Shown piece after piece: positions 30,910-41,700 of a stretch of DNA of 47,233 nucleotides. Below the pieces are notes generated by a model. The model saw only the letters and a list, made by a program, of their open reading frames with translations, made no database searches and was not told the DNA's origin. The stretch's first letter is position 1, and the number at the start of each line of letters is the position of its first letter. The DNA is from Rachicladosporium sp. CCFEE 5018 (taxonomy: Eukaryota > Ascomycota > Dothideomycetes > Cladosporiales > Cladosporiaceae). The stretch is taken from positions 1,801,027 to 1,848,259 of the forward strand of contig KZ111143.1 of the NCBI GenBank assembly GCA_002077045.2, given 5' to 3'. The translations under genes were made by a program, and so were the position numbers.

Positions 30910-31923
30910 ATGGCTCCATCTAAGCGACAAACTAAGAGCGCGCCCAAACCTCCCCAAATCGACCCTACCAAGATACCCACACCCTTCACAGCCTCCTCCC
31001 CTCGCCTCAAACCCTTCCTCGACCAGCTCGACCCCACGAAAGTCTACATAACCCACATCGACCGCCACCCGCCAGACTACAAGAAGCAGATCTTCACCAT
31101 ACCCGTGATCCTCAACGCAGCAATCGCCCTGCTCATACTATGGCGGACCTACATCGCAGGACCCACGTACCTGGCAATCCTGCAGACGTTGTTCGGATAC
31201 ACCAGCTCGGCGACTGTAGACACGCTGCGCACCACAAAAGGCGAACAAGTCACCATCCTGCTCCGGCGAGTTGGTATGTTCGCCCTCGACTTCTCCCTCC
31301 TGTACTTTCTCGGCGTCTGGCCCGTGACGTTCTTCTTCGAGCAGCCCGCTAACCCTGTATCGTACCGCTGGAGACTTGGGTTCCGGAGAGAGGAGGTTGT
31401 AGTACGAGTGAGCAGACACTGGGGTTCAGAGGATCTGATGCAGGGTGTGAAGCAAGGACAAGAGAATGCTTTCTTCAAGACGAGGGTGCTACCGGCTATT
31501 GATCGGGAGTTCATGAAGAAGACTGCATATCTTATGATGGGCGGGAGCTGGGATCTGGATTTCCAGAGTATGCTTGATGCACACGCGTTGGTGGAGAGGA
31601 AGGCAGTGGAATTACAGGATCTGGATCGATTCGTGCTCACGCACATGGAGGGACATGGATGGGTTGTCTGGCAGTGGGAGGGCGAGACGGATGTCATTGA
31701 GTCGAGGAGGCAGAAGGTTGTGAAGTTCAAGACCACATTGACGGAGATGGGGAAGGAGAGTCTGTTTTGGAGGTGGACGGAGATTGTGGAGGAGTGTCGG
31801 GATAAGGATGGGGGGTTTACGGCTGATGGGCAGAGGGTGGTTGTAAAGAGGGTGCAGGATGAGTTTGAGAAAGAGGGAGTGGACTTCGAGGAGGTGGTCA
31901 AGAGTGTTGGTGGACTGGAGTGA
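30910..31923 (+). CDS. Putative membrane protein with two hydrophobic segments, 337 aa, copy B
   Basis: Start MAPSKRQTK is shared with copy A; a 7-codon upstream extension (ATG at 30889) is not conserved. Length, hydrophobic segments (about 61-80 and 121-142) and the soluble C-terminal domain are the same. Substitutions are rare in the first 500 bases and commoner, mainly silent, in the rest. Confidence 0.78.
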   Translation: MAPSKRQTKSAPKPPQIDPTKIPTPFTASSPRLKPFLDQLDPTKVYITHIDRHPPDYKKQIFTIPVILNAAIALLILWRTYIAGPTYLAILQTLFGYTSSATVDTLRTTKGEQVTILLRRVGMFALDFSLLYFLGVWPVTFFFEQPANPVSYRWRLGFRREEVVVRVSRHWGSEDLMQGVKQGQENAFFKTRVLPAIDREFMKKTAYLMMGGSWDLDFQSMLDAHALVERKAVELQDLDRFVLTHMEGHGWVVWQWEGETDVIESRRQKVVKFKTTLTEMGKESLFWRWTEIVEECRDKDGGFTADGQRVVVKRVQDEFEKEGVDFEEVVKSVGGLE

Positions 31924-32388
31924 TGAGGACACCTGATCATCTGGCGACTACGATCTTCTCTGCGATACCCATCGATGTCCGCATGCTGCCATGAGTGCCT
32001 CCCTCAAGCGCTTGTGTGAAGTGTCAGTGAAGTTTTGTCGTCGTGCATGCCTCCAAGAAGGACCACCGCGCGTTACACTGCTGAGTACCTTCAAACCCAA
32101 AGGTTATGGTGCTAATCTATCGAAGGTTGGCATCAAGCACTTGAACTACTATCCACGACACCCGCACAAGATCACCTGTCAGGGCCTGCCCTCAAGGTGC
32201 ATGGCTCGCGTGCCATGGCCGTCCTGCGTCCATGGAGCCAGTTGAGCTCTCTCCGCTGCCGCTACTCCTTGACTAGAATACTGCCGCAGGCTTGGCTGTG
32301 CCCAGCCCTCGCCAAAGCATGCTCGTTGGGAGCAACTCACCATGTCCATCTGGGCCGCGTGCCATTTTGCAGCACATTGATTCTGCAA
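31924..32388. other. Convergent intergenic spacer, copy B
   Basis: 465 bp with no gene seen and no clear similarity to the copy A spacer. Confidence 0.5.
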
Positions 32389-33811
32389 TCAAGCAGTGGA
32401 CCTTGCCCTCTTCCCTGCAGTCGCCTCCCCATCGTCTACATCAGGATGAGCGCGCTTCTCACCTCTCGATTCACCAGCAGATCCGCCTGCGGTGCTGTCC
32501 ACCGCACCGTTACCGTTAACAATCACCGCGTGGTCCGCCGAGAGCCCCACTTCGCCGTCGTCCTTGTACCTGTCCACGACAATGACCTTCGATACGACCT
32601 TCGCTCTGACGCCATGTTTGCGTATATGAGCAGTAGCCCTCATCTTGGCCTTCTCCCACGCGATCTCAGCCCTATTATAGGCAAGCCACGCCTCCTTATT
32701 GGCAATGAGCTGCTTCTTCGCAGCAACACCAGCATTCTTGATCTTATTGCGCAGCTTCCTCTCCTCGATCCTCGCAGCTTCCTTCTCAGCTCTCACTAGC
32801 TCGGCTTCTTCCTTCTTCACAGCCTTGGACTCCTCAATCAGCTCACGAGCACGCTGCTTGCTGTCTTCGACCTCTTGCGCTTCAGCAGCTGCCATGGCGC
32901 GACGAGCCTGTCTCTCGAGCTGGCGCTGTTCACGCCTGCGCGCACGACCCTCTTTGTCGGGATCTTGCTCGATTGGCAGGTCGGCTGTGCCGGTCATGAG
33001 AGCGTGCCAGCGCTCTTCGCAGGCGTTCGCAGTGTACTTGCGCGTCAGAGTGACGTTGGCGAAGTGCTGGGAGATTTCGCGCCACTTGCGGGCGTCGAGT
33101 CGGTCTTTCTCTTGTTGGATCTTGCGCTCGACTTGCTGGATGACGGTCTCCAATGTGTCGTCCTGCTTGCATATCAGTCGCTACTCAGTTGCTCACATTG
33201 GTGGACGGAGCGCACCTCGCCCTCGTGCCAGTCAGTCAGCTCATCGTCCAGCTGCTCTTCCTCCTTCTCCTCGAGCACCTTGCGAATGCGCTGCCAGCGT
33301 CCGCTGATCGTGCGGGCATTATACTTCACGCGACCTTCTTTGGCGAGCTGTGTAGCGACATACGTGTCGGCGTGGCCCATCTGCTTGAGCTGAATCAGGC
33401 GTTCGTCGTCGGAGTCGTAGTCGCGCTTGATAGGTCTTGGCCCGGCCTGCACTGTGATCAGTATCAATCCGTCTGTATCGAGCGTCAAGACTGACCACAA
33501 CTGTGCCATCTGGCCTCTGGATCTCGCGTTTGACGGGTTTCTTGCTCGGCTGAGGAGAGTCTGCGTGGTCCTCCTGAATGAGCAGTCAGCAACCGCTGAT
33601 TGCACTGGCGGATAGACCACCCACATCTTCAGCCCGGGCCATGGACTTCTTGCGCTGGTAGGGCTTGCGCTCATCGTCTATAAGCGATCGCCGTGTCAGT
33701 CAGAATCGCCTTCGCAGGACTGAAGCCAGACTGACCGCCAATCTCCTTTTTGACTGTGCCGAAAAACGACAGGGCTTCGACGAAGACCACATCCTCCGTC
33801 ATCGGACCCAT
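32389..33811 (-). CDS. Myb/SANT-like DNA-binding domain protein, five exons, 403 aa, copy B
   Basis: Exons on the minus strand are 33811-33736, 33677-33625, 33573-33496, 33446-33216 and 33162-32389, each exactly 22292 bases from its copy A counterpart. All splice sites are conserved. The Myb region and coiled coil are nearly identical to copy A. From about residue 335 the tail differs at most positions (ends GKRARSTA instead of PKRTKTRV) yet has the same length and keeps basic GEKRA-type clusters. Confidence 0.75.
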
Positions 33812-35023
33812 GACTGTACAGTGTCGTGACGGAGTTTCTCTTGATAGTGAGCCTATCAATGATGCTGGTATATGTTGTGCCGAGTGTGTGGAAATATAAA
33901 GACCTGCCGCCGAGAAAGTACTACACGTGAGTGACGGCGATCCGAAAGGCTCTCTGGGGTCGTCTGAGCTTTGTCAGTGTAAGAGCTGATCTGATCTGCA
34001 GCGGGTACGGTTCTGCAACTACAACGTGCGTCTGTTACTACAGCGAAGGGTACGACGTACCGGGGAGTGAGTTGCTTCCGGCTGGTGTTCGATGGAAGTG
34101 AGAAACAGAAGACTGTAAGCACTGGCATGTGACTCTAAGGAGTCCGGAAGTGCATGAAAGTCGGAAGTGAAGTGAGAAAGTGGACCACCCTCGATTTTAC
34201 CTTACCAGTGATTATGATTTCTCACTTCGCATTGAAATTCAATTTGATCGTCCCCTACCTGCTGTCCCTTACTGTCAGAGGCTTGATGGTAGAGACGGGG
34301 CCATGTGAGGATCAACCTGGCCCTAGCGGAGAACGACGACCAGGCACGACGGCATCCAGCGAGTGCTCAAATTCGCTAATGGAGCAGACGAGGATTGGCA
34401 GCAGGTGGTGGCCGACCTTGCCCCTGCTCGCTCCCAGCAAGTCTCTACTTCCGCTGTAGTCAATAGAGGGCGCTCACTAATCAGTAGTGTAGCTCAAGTG
34501 AAGGCACAACTTCGCACCGCAGACGCATGTATGGCTATCGACCACGGTCGCAGCGATCAAGTCACCTGAGATGCGTAGAGGTGTGCGACTCGGTTTATGG
34601 GTGTCAACGTGAACCTGTATAAGGTATCGATGGAACAGCCTCTGTCAGTGCCTGGCATTGCACAAAGAATTTGGAATGGCAATCACTTGACCTTAACAGG
34701 TGACACTATTTCAACAAACGACAGAGCGCGTTCTTCTGTAGATGTAGCAGACAATGACGGATTGCTTTAGCACGGGGGGTGACGTCGCCGCCAAGACCAG
34801 TCTTCCAGCGGCCAGACTTCGACGATCCCTGTCACCTCAGCCACACCTCAAGCACAGTGACGTCTGTTTGTTACGTCCCGCTTCCCATGTGATCGTGGTG
34901 CGGCAGAGAAGAACTGGCGTAGGCGGCGATAGAGCAGTAGAAAAGCATTGCTCAAGCCTTGCCTCGCGACCAGTAGGTACTTTCTAACAGTTTCTCCCTC
35001 CCAACCAGCATCTCCCTTCAGCC
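33812..35023. other. Long divergent spacer, copy B
   Basis: Counterpart of 11520-12731, of identical length and nearly identical sequence. It contains only short unsupported frames. Confidence 0.55.
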
Positions 35024-36949
35024 ATGTCTTCCTACTTCACCCTCCCATCCTTTGCACGCGCCAAGAAGAACACCGAAGCTCTCGAGAAGACCAACCCCAC
35101 CGAGCCAGTCTTGAAGGATGAGGACGAGCAATTCTTAACGAAGATCACTTCACATGGAGGGCCTGACAACGCAGGTGGCGCTAAGGACGTTGATGCCACT
35201 CAAATCACCGACGATGGAAAAGAGGTTGAGGTCTCGAAGGATGATGATGCTGTGAAAGACGATATCGCTGCAGACCAAGTCGCTGTGCCGGCGACGAAGC
35301 CCGATGAGGGTACTGGTGATGCGGTGCAGACTCGGTCAGAGCCTGTCGCGAAGGACGCTACAGCAGAGGCACCGAGCACAGACAGCAAAGCCGAGGAGTC
35401 TAGCGGTACGGTAGCTGAGTCGGCTGCTACATCTGAGAAGCCAGAAGTGACCGAGGAGGTTGAAGATCCTCCCGAGCAGACGCTAGAAGATACGCCAGCG
35501 AAGAAGCCAGAGCTCGCTCGCAAGAAGAGCAAGCGCAACAAGGGTCTCGATTTGCCAAGTCAGGAAGAGGCAGAGGCTGCTACGAAAGGACTGCCCTCGT
35601 CAGACGCATCGACGTCGCAAGGAGGCGATAGTCAGGCTCATGCGGACAAGCGGACGTGGGCGTCTTACATCCCAACGATACGAAAGGGCGGCAACGACAG
35701 CGCCACTCCAGAGACGAAAGACTCGAGCACTGCAGCACAGTCGTCCGAGAAGCAAGACGCAACGGCGACAGACGACCCCATGGCTCGCTCTTGGGTGCAA
35801 TACGCATCTTCCCTCGTCCCTCCTGCTTCTGCGCTTCCCTCTCTCCCTTCCCTTCCCGCCTCCTGGACGAAGTCCAAAGACAAGGACTCCCTCTCCGAGC
35901 CAGTCTACAACGAAGACGGCACCGTCAACGAGTCTGCCACGAAAGAGAAGCAGGAGAAGGAAGTCTCTGTCCTCCTGGACAACTTGTCGCTGAGCAGCAT
36001 CAACAACCGCGTGTTCTCCTTCTCCGCCGACAGCCAGAAGTACTACGATCGCTTCACGCAGGTCTTGAAAGATGTCATGAATGGCGCGCCGACGGCGTAT
36101 GAGGATATGGATAAGTTGATGAAAGATGCCGGGCCGACGTTGGAGAAGAAGTTTGAGAGTATGCCGCCGTTTGTGCAGACGCTTGTTAAGAGTCTGCCTG
36201 CGAAGCTGGGGGGAACGATGGGGCCAGAGCTGTTGGCCATGGCGAGTAGTAAGCCGGATGATGATTTGAAGGTCAAGATGGAGAGGGCTAGCAAGGGCGG
36301 GGATGCGAGTATTGAAGCAGCGGAGTCGAGTAGCGATCCGAAGAAGAAGCAGAAGACTAAGATTCCGGGGCTGAAGAGTTTGGTCAGTGGGCAGGGGATG
36401 GTGGCGAGTATGTTGAGGAATATTGTTACGTTTCTCCGAGTGCGATTTCCGTTCCTCGTGGGAACGACGAATGTGGTCATGAGCTTGGCTGTGTTTAGTG
36501 AGTGGTTGATTTACCTTGCAGTGCACCTACTGGACGTACTGACATTGATGGCAGTCCTCATGTTCGTCTTCTGGTACTGCCACAAGCGTGGCAAGGAAGT
36601 ACGTCTGGCCAAAGAGCAAGCCGCACTGGAAGAAGGTGATGGCACTGCAGATGTAGTAGATGATGAGGATGACGACATCGAAGTCAGTGACTCTGAAGAT
36701 GGTGAGGAGGCTGATGAGAAGATTGGCGAAGAGGCCACCGAGAAGCCAACGGAGGCCGACAGCAAAGGAAATGCGGATCATGTTGCTGAGAAGCTTGCAC
36801 AGAAGGTGGACAGCGATAGCAAGGGCGAAGGCGAGAAGGCGGATGTGCTGAACGCCTCGGAGCCGAAGAATGTGCCTCTGCCTGAGACTGCAGCTGATGA
36901 TGGAGCGAAGGGTGCGGAGCTGGAGGAGGCGAAGAGTGTGGGTGTATAG
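35024..36949 (+). CDS. Acidic protein with C-terminal transmembrane anchor, 622 aa if spliced, copy B
   Basis: Exons are 35024-36497 and 36555-36949, by analogy with copy A. The 57-nt intron (GTGAGT...GGCAG) is a multiple of three without a stop, so the unspliced frame is also open (641 aa). Unspliced, it would insert a second hydrophobic run (EWLIYLAVHLLDVLTLM) into the anchor. The low-complexity acidic N-terminal part is patchily diverged (for example the region around 35200-35340), while the middle domain is well conserved. Confidence 0.75.
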   Translation: MSSYFTLPSFARAKKNTEALEKTNPTEPVLKDEDEQFLTKITSHGGPDNAGGAKDVDATQITDDGKEVEVSKDDDAVKDDIAADQVAVPATKPDEGTGDAVQTRSEPVAKDATAEAPSTDSKAEESSGTVAESAATSEKPEVTEEVEDPPEQTLEDTPAKKPELARKKSKRNKGLDLPSQEEAEAATKGLPSSDASTSQGGDSQAHADKRTWASYIPTIRKGGNDSATPETKDSSTAAQSSEKQDATATDDPMARSWVQYASSLVPPASALPSLPSLPASWTKSKDKDSLSEPVYNEDGTVNESATKEKQEKEVSVLLDNLSLSSINNRVFSFSADSQKYYDRFTQVLKDVMNGAPTAYEDMDKLMKDAGPTLEKKFESMPPFVQTLVKSLPAKLGGTMGPELLAMASSKPDDDLKVKMERASKGGDASIEAAESSSDPKKKQKTKIPGLKSLVSGQGMVASMLRNIVTFLRVRFPFLVGTTNVVMSLAVFSEWLIYLAVHLLDVLTLMAVLMFVFWYCHKRGKEVRLAKEQAALEEGDGTADVVDDEDDDIEVSDSEDGEEADEKIGEEATEKPTEADSKGNADHVAEKLAQKVDSDSKGEGEKADVLNASEPKNVPLPETAADDGAKGAELEEAKSVGV

Positions 36950-37646
36950 ACGGGCATTGTGGGTTCAGGTAGTGCTAACGGCGGGAGTAAATCTGTAATG
37001 TAGCGCACATCACGAAGACACGGCCTTCAATGTTGTTTCTGCGATGGTAAGATTCTTTTGCGATGACCTATTGACCGTATCGTACACTCGTGCATCGTCT
37101 TCATGCCCGTCCTGTTCGGCGCCTGCTACGATCAGTGCACGCTACTCATCCACTGTGCGCCATCTCGACATCTCGTCCTGTCCTGGAATAGTGCAGGCTG
37201 CGAGGAGCGCAATACAAGATGTGCCGTGGACGCTGCCAGCGGAGAGGTGCTCTCTCTCTCGAGCTCGAGCGCTACTATACTCTACGTGGCGGTCTTCCAG
37301 CACACAAGCAATTGTCGGTCTTCCGATGGCAGGTATTGGTCCAGTGTCGTCAATCTGATTCTGGAATGGTCTTGACGAGAGGCTACCAGCTCAATCGTGC
37401 CGAGACAGGTTCCTCGAAACCGTGAGGCTCAGTTCGGGCTCCTTAGTTCGAGCGCGAGCAGATCTGATATATATTGGACCGATGGTCAAGGTTCGAGCCA
37501 TGACCGCATTTCGCGTGTCTGGCTGTATGATGTCGGTGCTATTCCAGTCCCTTGTTTTGGCCATTTGATATCATGTTCTGGCCGTGGTATGCTGACAATG
37601 GTGATGAACGCTGACCGCGGCCAGCATTCGACGGCACTGCAGTCCT
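36950..37646. other. Convergent intergenic spacer, copy B
   Basis: About 700 bp. The first 70 bases match copy A (probable 3' UTR) and the rest is diverged. No gene seen; the small overlapping plus-strand frames are not kept in copy A. Confidence 0.5.
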
Positions 37647-38246
37647 TCACCTCTTCCTCCTCACAGGCACACTCGTGAACCCATCATCGTCTACCTGAGG
37701 TTTCGCCTTTTCCTTTTTCACTGGTCTGTCCGTCTCAATAAGCGCCGGCGCGTCGCTCATGTCAACGTCTACCCCGCCCATCTCCTCATCGTCACTGAAA
37801 CCCTCGAACTCCTCCTCGTCCACCTCTTCCTGAGGTCCGTTATCGATGACCTTGACATCACTCTTCATGGCCCCTCGATTTCGCCATCGATGCTCCAAAG
37901 TCCGCGCCTCACTGTCATTCCCTTCCTCCAAGCCTTTCCGCAGACGCAAGATCGTGAGTGCTACCTCGACCTCGCTGTCATCCTCAACGTTGCATTCGAA
38001 CTCGTCTTGCATGACCTGTAACAACACAGAGCCGAGGTCATCCAGGTCTACTGATGCTGGAATCGTGGCAAGTCCTAGGGCTGGAGGTAGTGCTGGGAAC
38101 AGCTCAGAGACTGCACCTGCGAACCAGTCCCGCTTGTCTGTGCTGGATGGCCCGCCCCATGAATTCGACACTGCGGTGTGCAGGGCAGGCCAGAGCGCGA
38201 GGGCGTACCAGATGCCCGTGTCGAAGAGCGTCTGCGGTGTGGCCAT
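37647..38246 (-). CDS. TSR2: Pre-rRNA-processing protein TSR2-like, 199 aa, copy B
   Basis: Same length and start (MATPQTLFDTG) as copy A. The frame is open for 26 codons upstream, but that part is not conserved. The WGG motif at 30-32, acidic linker and basic VPVRRKR end are intact. Substitutions are conservative (for example IPASVDLDD versus IAASVDLDD). Confidence 0.9.
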   Translation of the reverse strand: MATPQTLFDTGIWYALALWPALHTAVSNSWGGPSSTDKRDWFAGAVSELFPALPPALGLATIPASVDLDDLGSVLLQVMQDEFECNVEDDSEVEVALTILRLRKGLEEGNDSEARTLEHRWRNRGAMKSDVKVIDNGPQEEVDEEEFEGFSDDEEMGGVDVDMSDAPALIETDRPVKKEKAKPQVDDDGFTSVPVRRKR

Positions 38247-38756
38247 CTTTGCGAGAGAGCCTTTACACCTCAGTGGGTCTGGTCGTTCGTTATATTCATG
38301 GAATTCATATCTTGCGCCACACATTTCGAGATCAGATAAGAGTTATCGCTTGCTGCGGGGCGGCGGGAAGGGAGATCACGGTTTCATGTAACGAGTCAGG
38401 CTTGCGGACCCCTGCGTCCGCAAGCCATTGGCAGATCTGTGCATACGGCGATGCGCTGGCCGTCGTGGACGGAAATGTCATTGGTGTAGCTGGGATTGCC
38501 TCTGCATGTCATTCCGTTATGTGGTAGCGAGCTTGAGCATGAGAGGCTGATACCCATTCTTGTCGCCCTGTTCTCGTACTGTAACATCGTCGAGACTCGC
38601 ACCTGCCTCACGAGTAGTGATTTGAATCACCGAGGGCAATCACGAAACCTCCTGGATGATGCCTTCCACGCTGCAGGCCCAGTGAGACAGCGCACCGATA
38701 TTGCGGCGTAGATCGGATCTTGTCACACGTCGCGGATCACGCACACCGGCTGTCCA
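38247..38756. other. Divergent spacer, copy B
   Basis: 510 bp between TSR2 and the hydrolase, shorter than copy A mainly because it has one rather than two 32-bp units. It contains a perfect 11-bp inverted repeat. Confidence 0.55.
38399..38426. repeat. Perfect 11-bp inverted repeat, 6-nt loop, copy B only
   Basis: The arm ggcttgcggac (38399-38409) is exactly complementary to gtccgcaagcc (38416-38426), with loop ccctgc. The aligned copy A segment (about 16110-16140) has an imperfect version. Confidence 0.8.
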
Positions 38757-41700
38757 ATGCCTCTGAGCACGCTTGGAGTAGTCTCCGCCGTCACACCCTC
38801 GGTCATTGAGACTTACTTCTCGCACTTTCTCAATCGCGGGCCCCTACGCCAGAAGCCGACTGCCCATATCTCCTATCATGAAGGATTGCGATTGATCCGG
38901 CAATTCCTGCATTACTCCTCCTTGCACAGCGTAGAGGACTTGCAGGCATTCACGGCGCAATGGGTTCCTGCACCAATATGGGCCAAGACTCTGGACACGG
39001 ACATACCAGCGACCTTCCTCGACCGCAGCGCGAGGCTCATACAGCAACAGCTTGGAGCAAAGGGTATCGAGGCAGTGGGAGGTCGCGAGTGGTGGCAATG
39101 GCGGAGACCAGACGCTGGCATGAAAGGGGAGTGGATTGAGATGAAGAAGGACTACACTGAGAGGAGGAAGAATGGATCCCCTTGCGAGCGGATTGTGTTG
39201 TATGTCCACGGTGGAGCTTACTACTTTGGATCTGTGGATGAGCATCGCTATCAGATGCAACGACATGCACGAAAGCTGAAGGCTCGGGTGTTTGCTCCGA
39301 GGTATAGGCTTGCACCGCAGTTCCCCTTCCCTTGCGGCTTGCAAGATTGCATCGCTGCGTACTTGTACTTGCTACAGGACTTCAAGCCTAGCCAGATCTT
39401 GTTCGCCGGGGACTCGGCAGGTGGAGGAATGGTGTTAAGCATGCTGGTCACACTGCGAGATCAGGGCATCCCACTTCCTGCTGGAACGATGCTACTATCA
39501 CCATGGGTTGATTTGACGCATTCGTTTCCCTCAGTTGCTGGAGATGGCTTGGGTGATTACATCCCGCCACATGGCTTCCACCACAAGCCCAGCATGGTCT
39601 GGCCACCACCCACATCTGAGGATATCCGGAAGTTGAACGAAGCGTCCACGAAGAAGAAGAAGGCCAAGGATGCACTGTTGACCGCTGCGCCGACGAAACT
39701 GCCCGTTGACCAAGGACTAACGATTACACTCGACGGAGAGAAGATCTCGATCAAGGAGCAGATCCAGATGTACTCGACTAATGCAATGCTCACACATCCA
39801 CTTGTCTCGCCTGTGCAGCAACCATCGCTTGGTGGCTTGCCGCCTATGCTGATCCAAGTGGGAGGCGCCGAACTGCTACGGGACGAGCAGATCTACCTAG
39901 CACACAAAGCCGCGAATCCGAAAGCTTTCGCACCGGCAGATGCTATCATGGAGAAGTTCGGTCTCTCGAAAGACGATGTGAACAGATATGGGCCGACGAA
40001 TGTGTACCTCCAGTCCTGGGACGATCTGTGTCACGTGCCACACACGCTTTCGTTCACACGGCCGGCGAAGTACATGTATCGATCTGTCGCGCAATTTGGA
40101 GCCTGGGCGCTGGCACATGCGCAGCACAAGAGTATCGACATCATGGATGACGACCAGATTTCGATCATCAGTTCTGGCGAGGAGACTGACAACGATGGAG
40201 CATCTACGCTCTCGCGGACTGGGAGCGTCACGTCGAAATACCCTGCGCCAGCAAGGTCGACCACCACGAATGGAGTACCGAAGAACACACCGACCGGCTC
40301 AGTCGGTAAAGCAGGAGACCCTCTTCCGCCTTTCAAGGACCACATGATTCGGCATCGTGTCACTCGGCATGGTGACACGTACCCTCTGGAGCCAACCTTC
40401 GAGCTCGCGTGTCTGCATCTCGACCCTGCATCGATAGGAACGATCAAGCCTGGGCCAGTGAGGAAGTGGATCGAACGAAAAGCATGGACAGACACGAAGT
40501 TCGCGGCTGATCGTCGTAAGATCGCAAAGAAGAGACTGACAGAGATGCAGAAAGGAGGCGACAATGGCTGGTCTGGTGAGCGGCCGCCGCCTTCTGCGCT
40601 TGCTGGGCATCGCAACAGACTTGGAGATGGCGACAAGGCTGGAAAAGGCAAGAAGAGTTGGGGACTGGCAATGTGGTCTGGCTGGGGCTCTAGCCACGAC
40701 GAGAGCACGTTGGAGCGAGAAGAGGCCATGGATCAGCGAGATGCTAGTTTGTCACTGCCTGCTGCTGGTCGCCCCGAAGTTCCGAGAAAGCATAGCTCTG
40801 CGAGTGAAGTGCGACCGCCGCGGGATGGAGCAGTTGAGATGCCTGTTGAGAAGTCGCATACTTTGAGTCCGGACGCTGCTCATAGAAGACGTAGGACCAG
40901 CAGTGTTTCCATGCTGTCCGCTGTCATTGGAGGACGTGGCGAGACGCAGCGGGATCAGGACCGAGCGAGGGAGCGGCCACGGAGTCCGTATCGTCAGATC
41001 ACCGATACTGGGCAGGCTGGGGTTGATGGCAGCGATGCACTCCGTTTGCCGAATGAGAATGGTAACACAGCGAGATCATTACAGAGCAAGTCATCGGCAG
41101 GCAGATTGGGACAGAGCACTGATGCATACGCGACTGGTGCAAGCTCACCACATAACTCACGATCTACGACCCCGAAGTCCGGCATGACAGCACTACCAAC
41201 GCCTCCGACTACGCGCAGCATACATCAAGACAGCACCAAGGTTGCGGGATCGGAGAACACATTCCTGTCATCTGACAGCTCGCGACCGCACAATGGCACA
41301 GTGGCCTACCCATTCAAGATTCGCAATCCCATGCCCGAGTTCAATGGGAGTACCGCGACACTGAATGCGATCACGCCAGACAGTGCGAGTCTTGCGCCGA
41401 GTACACGGGAGATCGAGCGAGATGTTGCAGCTCCTCCACCTCCGCCAGCGGAGAGTCCCGACGAGGAGCCACCGGTGTCTGCAGTAGATGTAGAGCCACC
41501 TCGAGCGCCTCAAGCAGAGGAGCAGCCGCACTACTCTGATAAGGAGATTGTGATGCCATATTTCGAGAAGGAGGTACTCTTCAGCCCAGCTCCTGGGCCG
41601 AGTCCGATCACGCCGCTTGACAACTATCAGCAGACAGGACCTCACGATCCACGACTGCGGCGGCTGGACACGAACCTCTCGACACATACTGCATCTACTA

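Noticed and set aside
38590..38650. tRNA-like segment: reverse strand GGTGATTCAAATC resembles a T-arm
   Set aside because: The stem has only four pairs with a six-base loop, and I could not find an acceptor stem, D-arm or anticodon arm at proper spacing.
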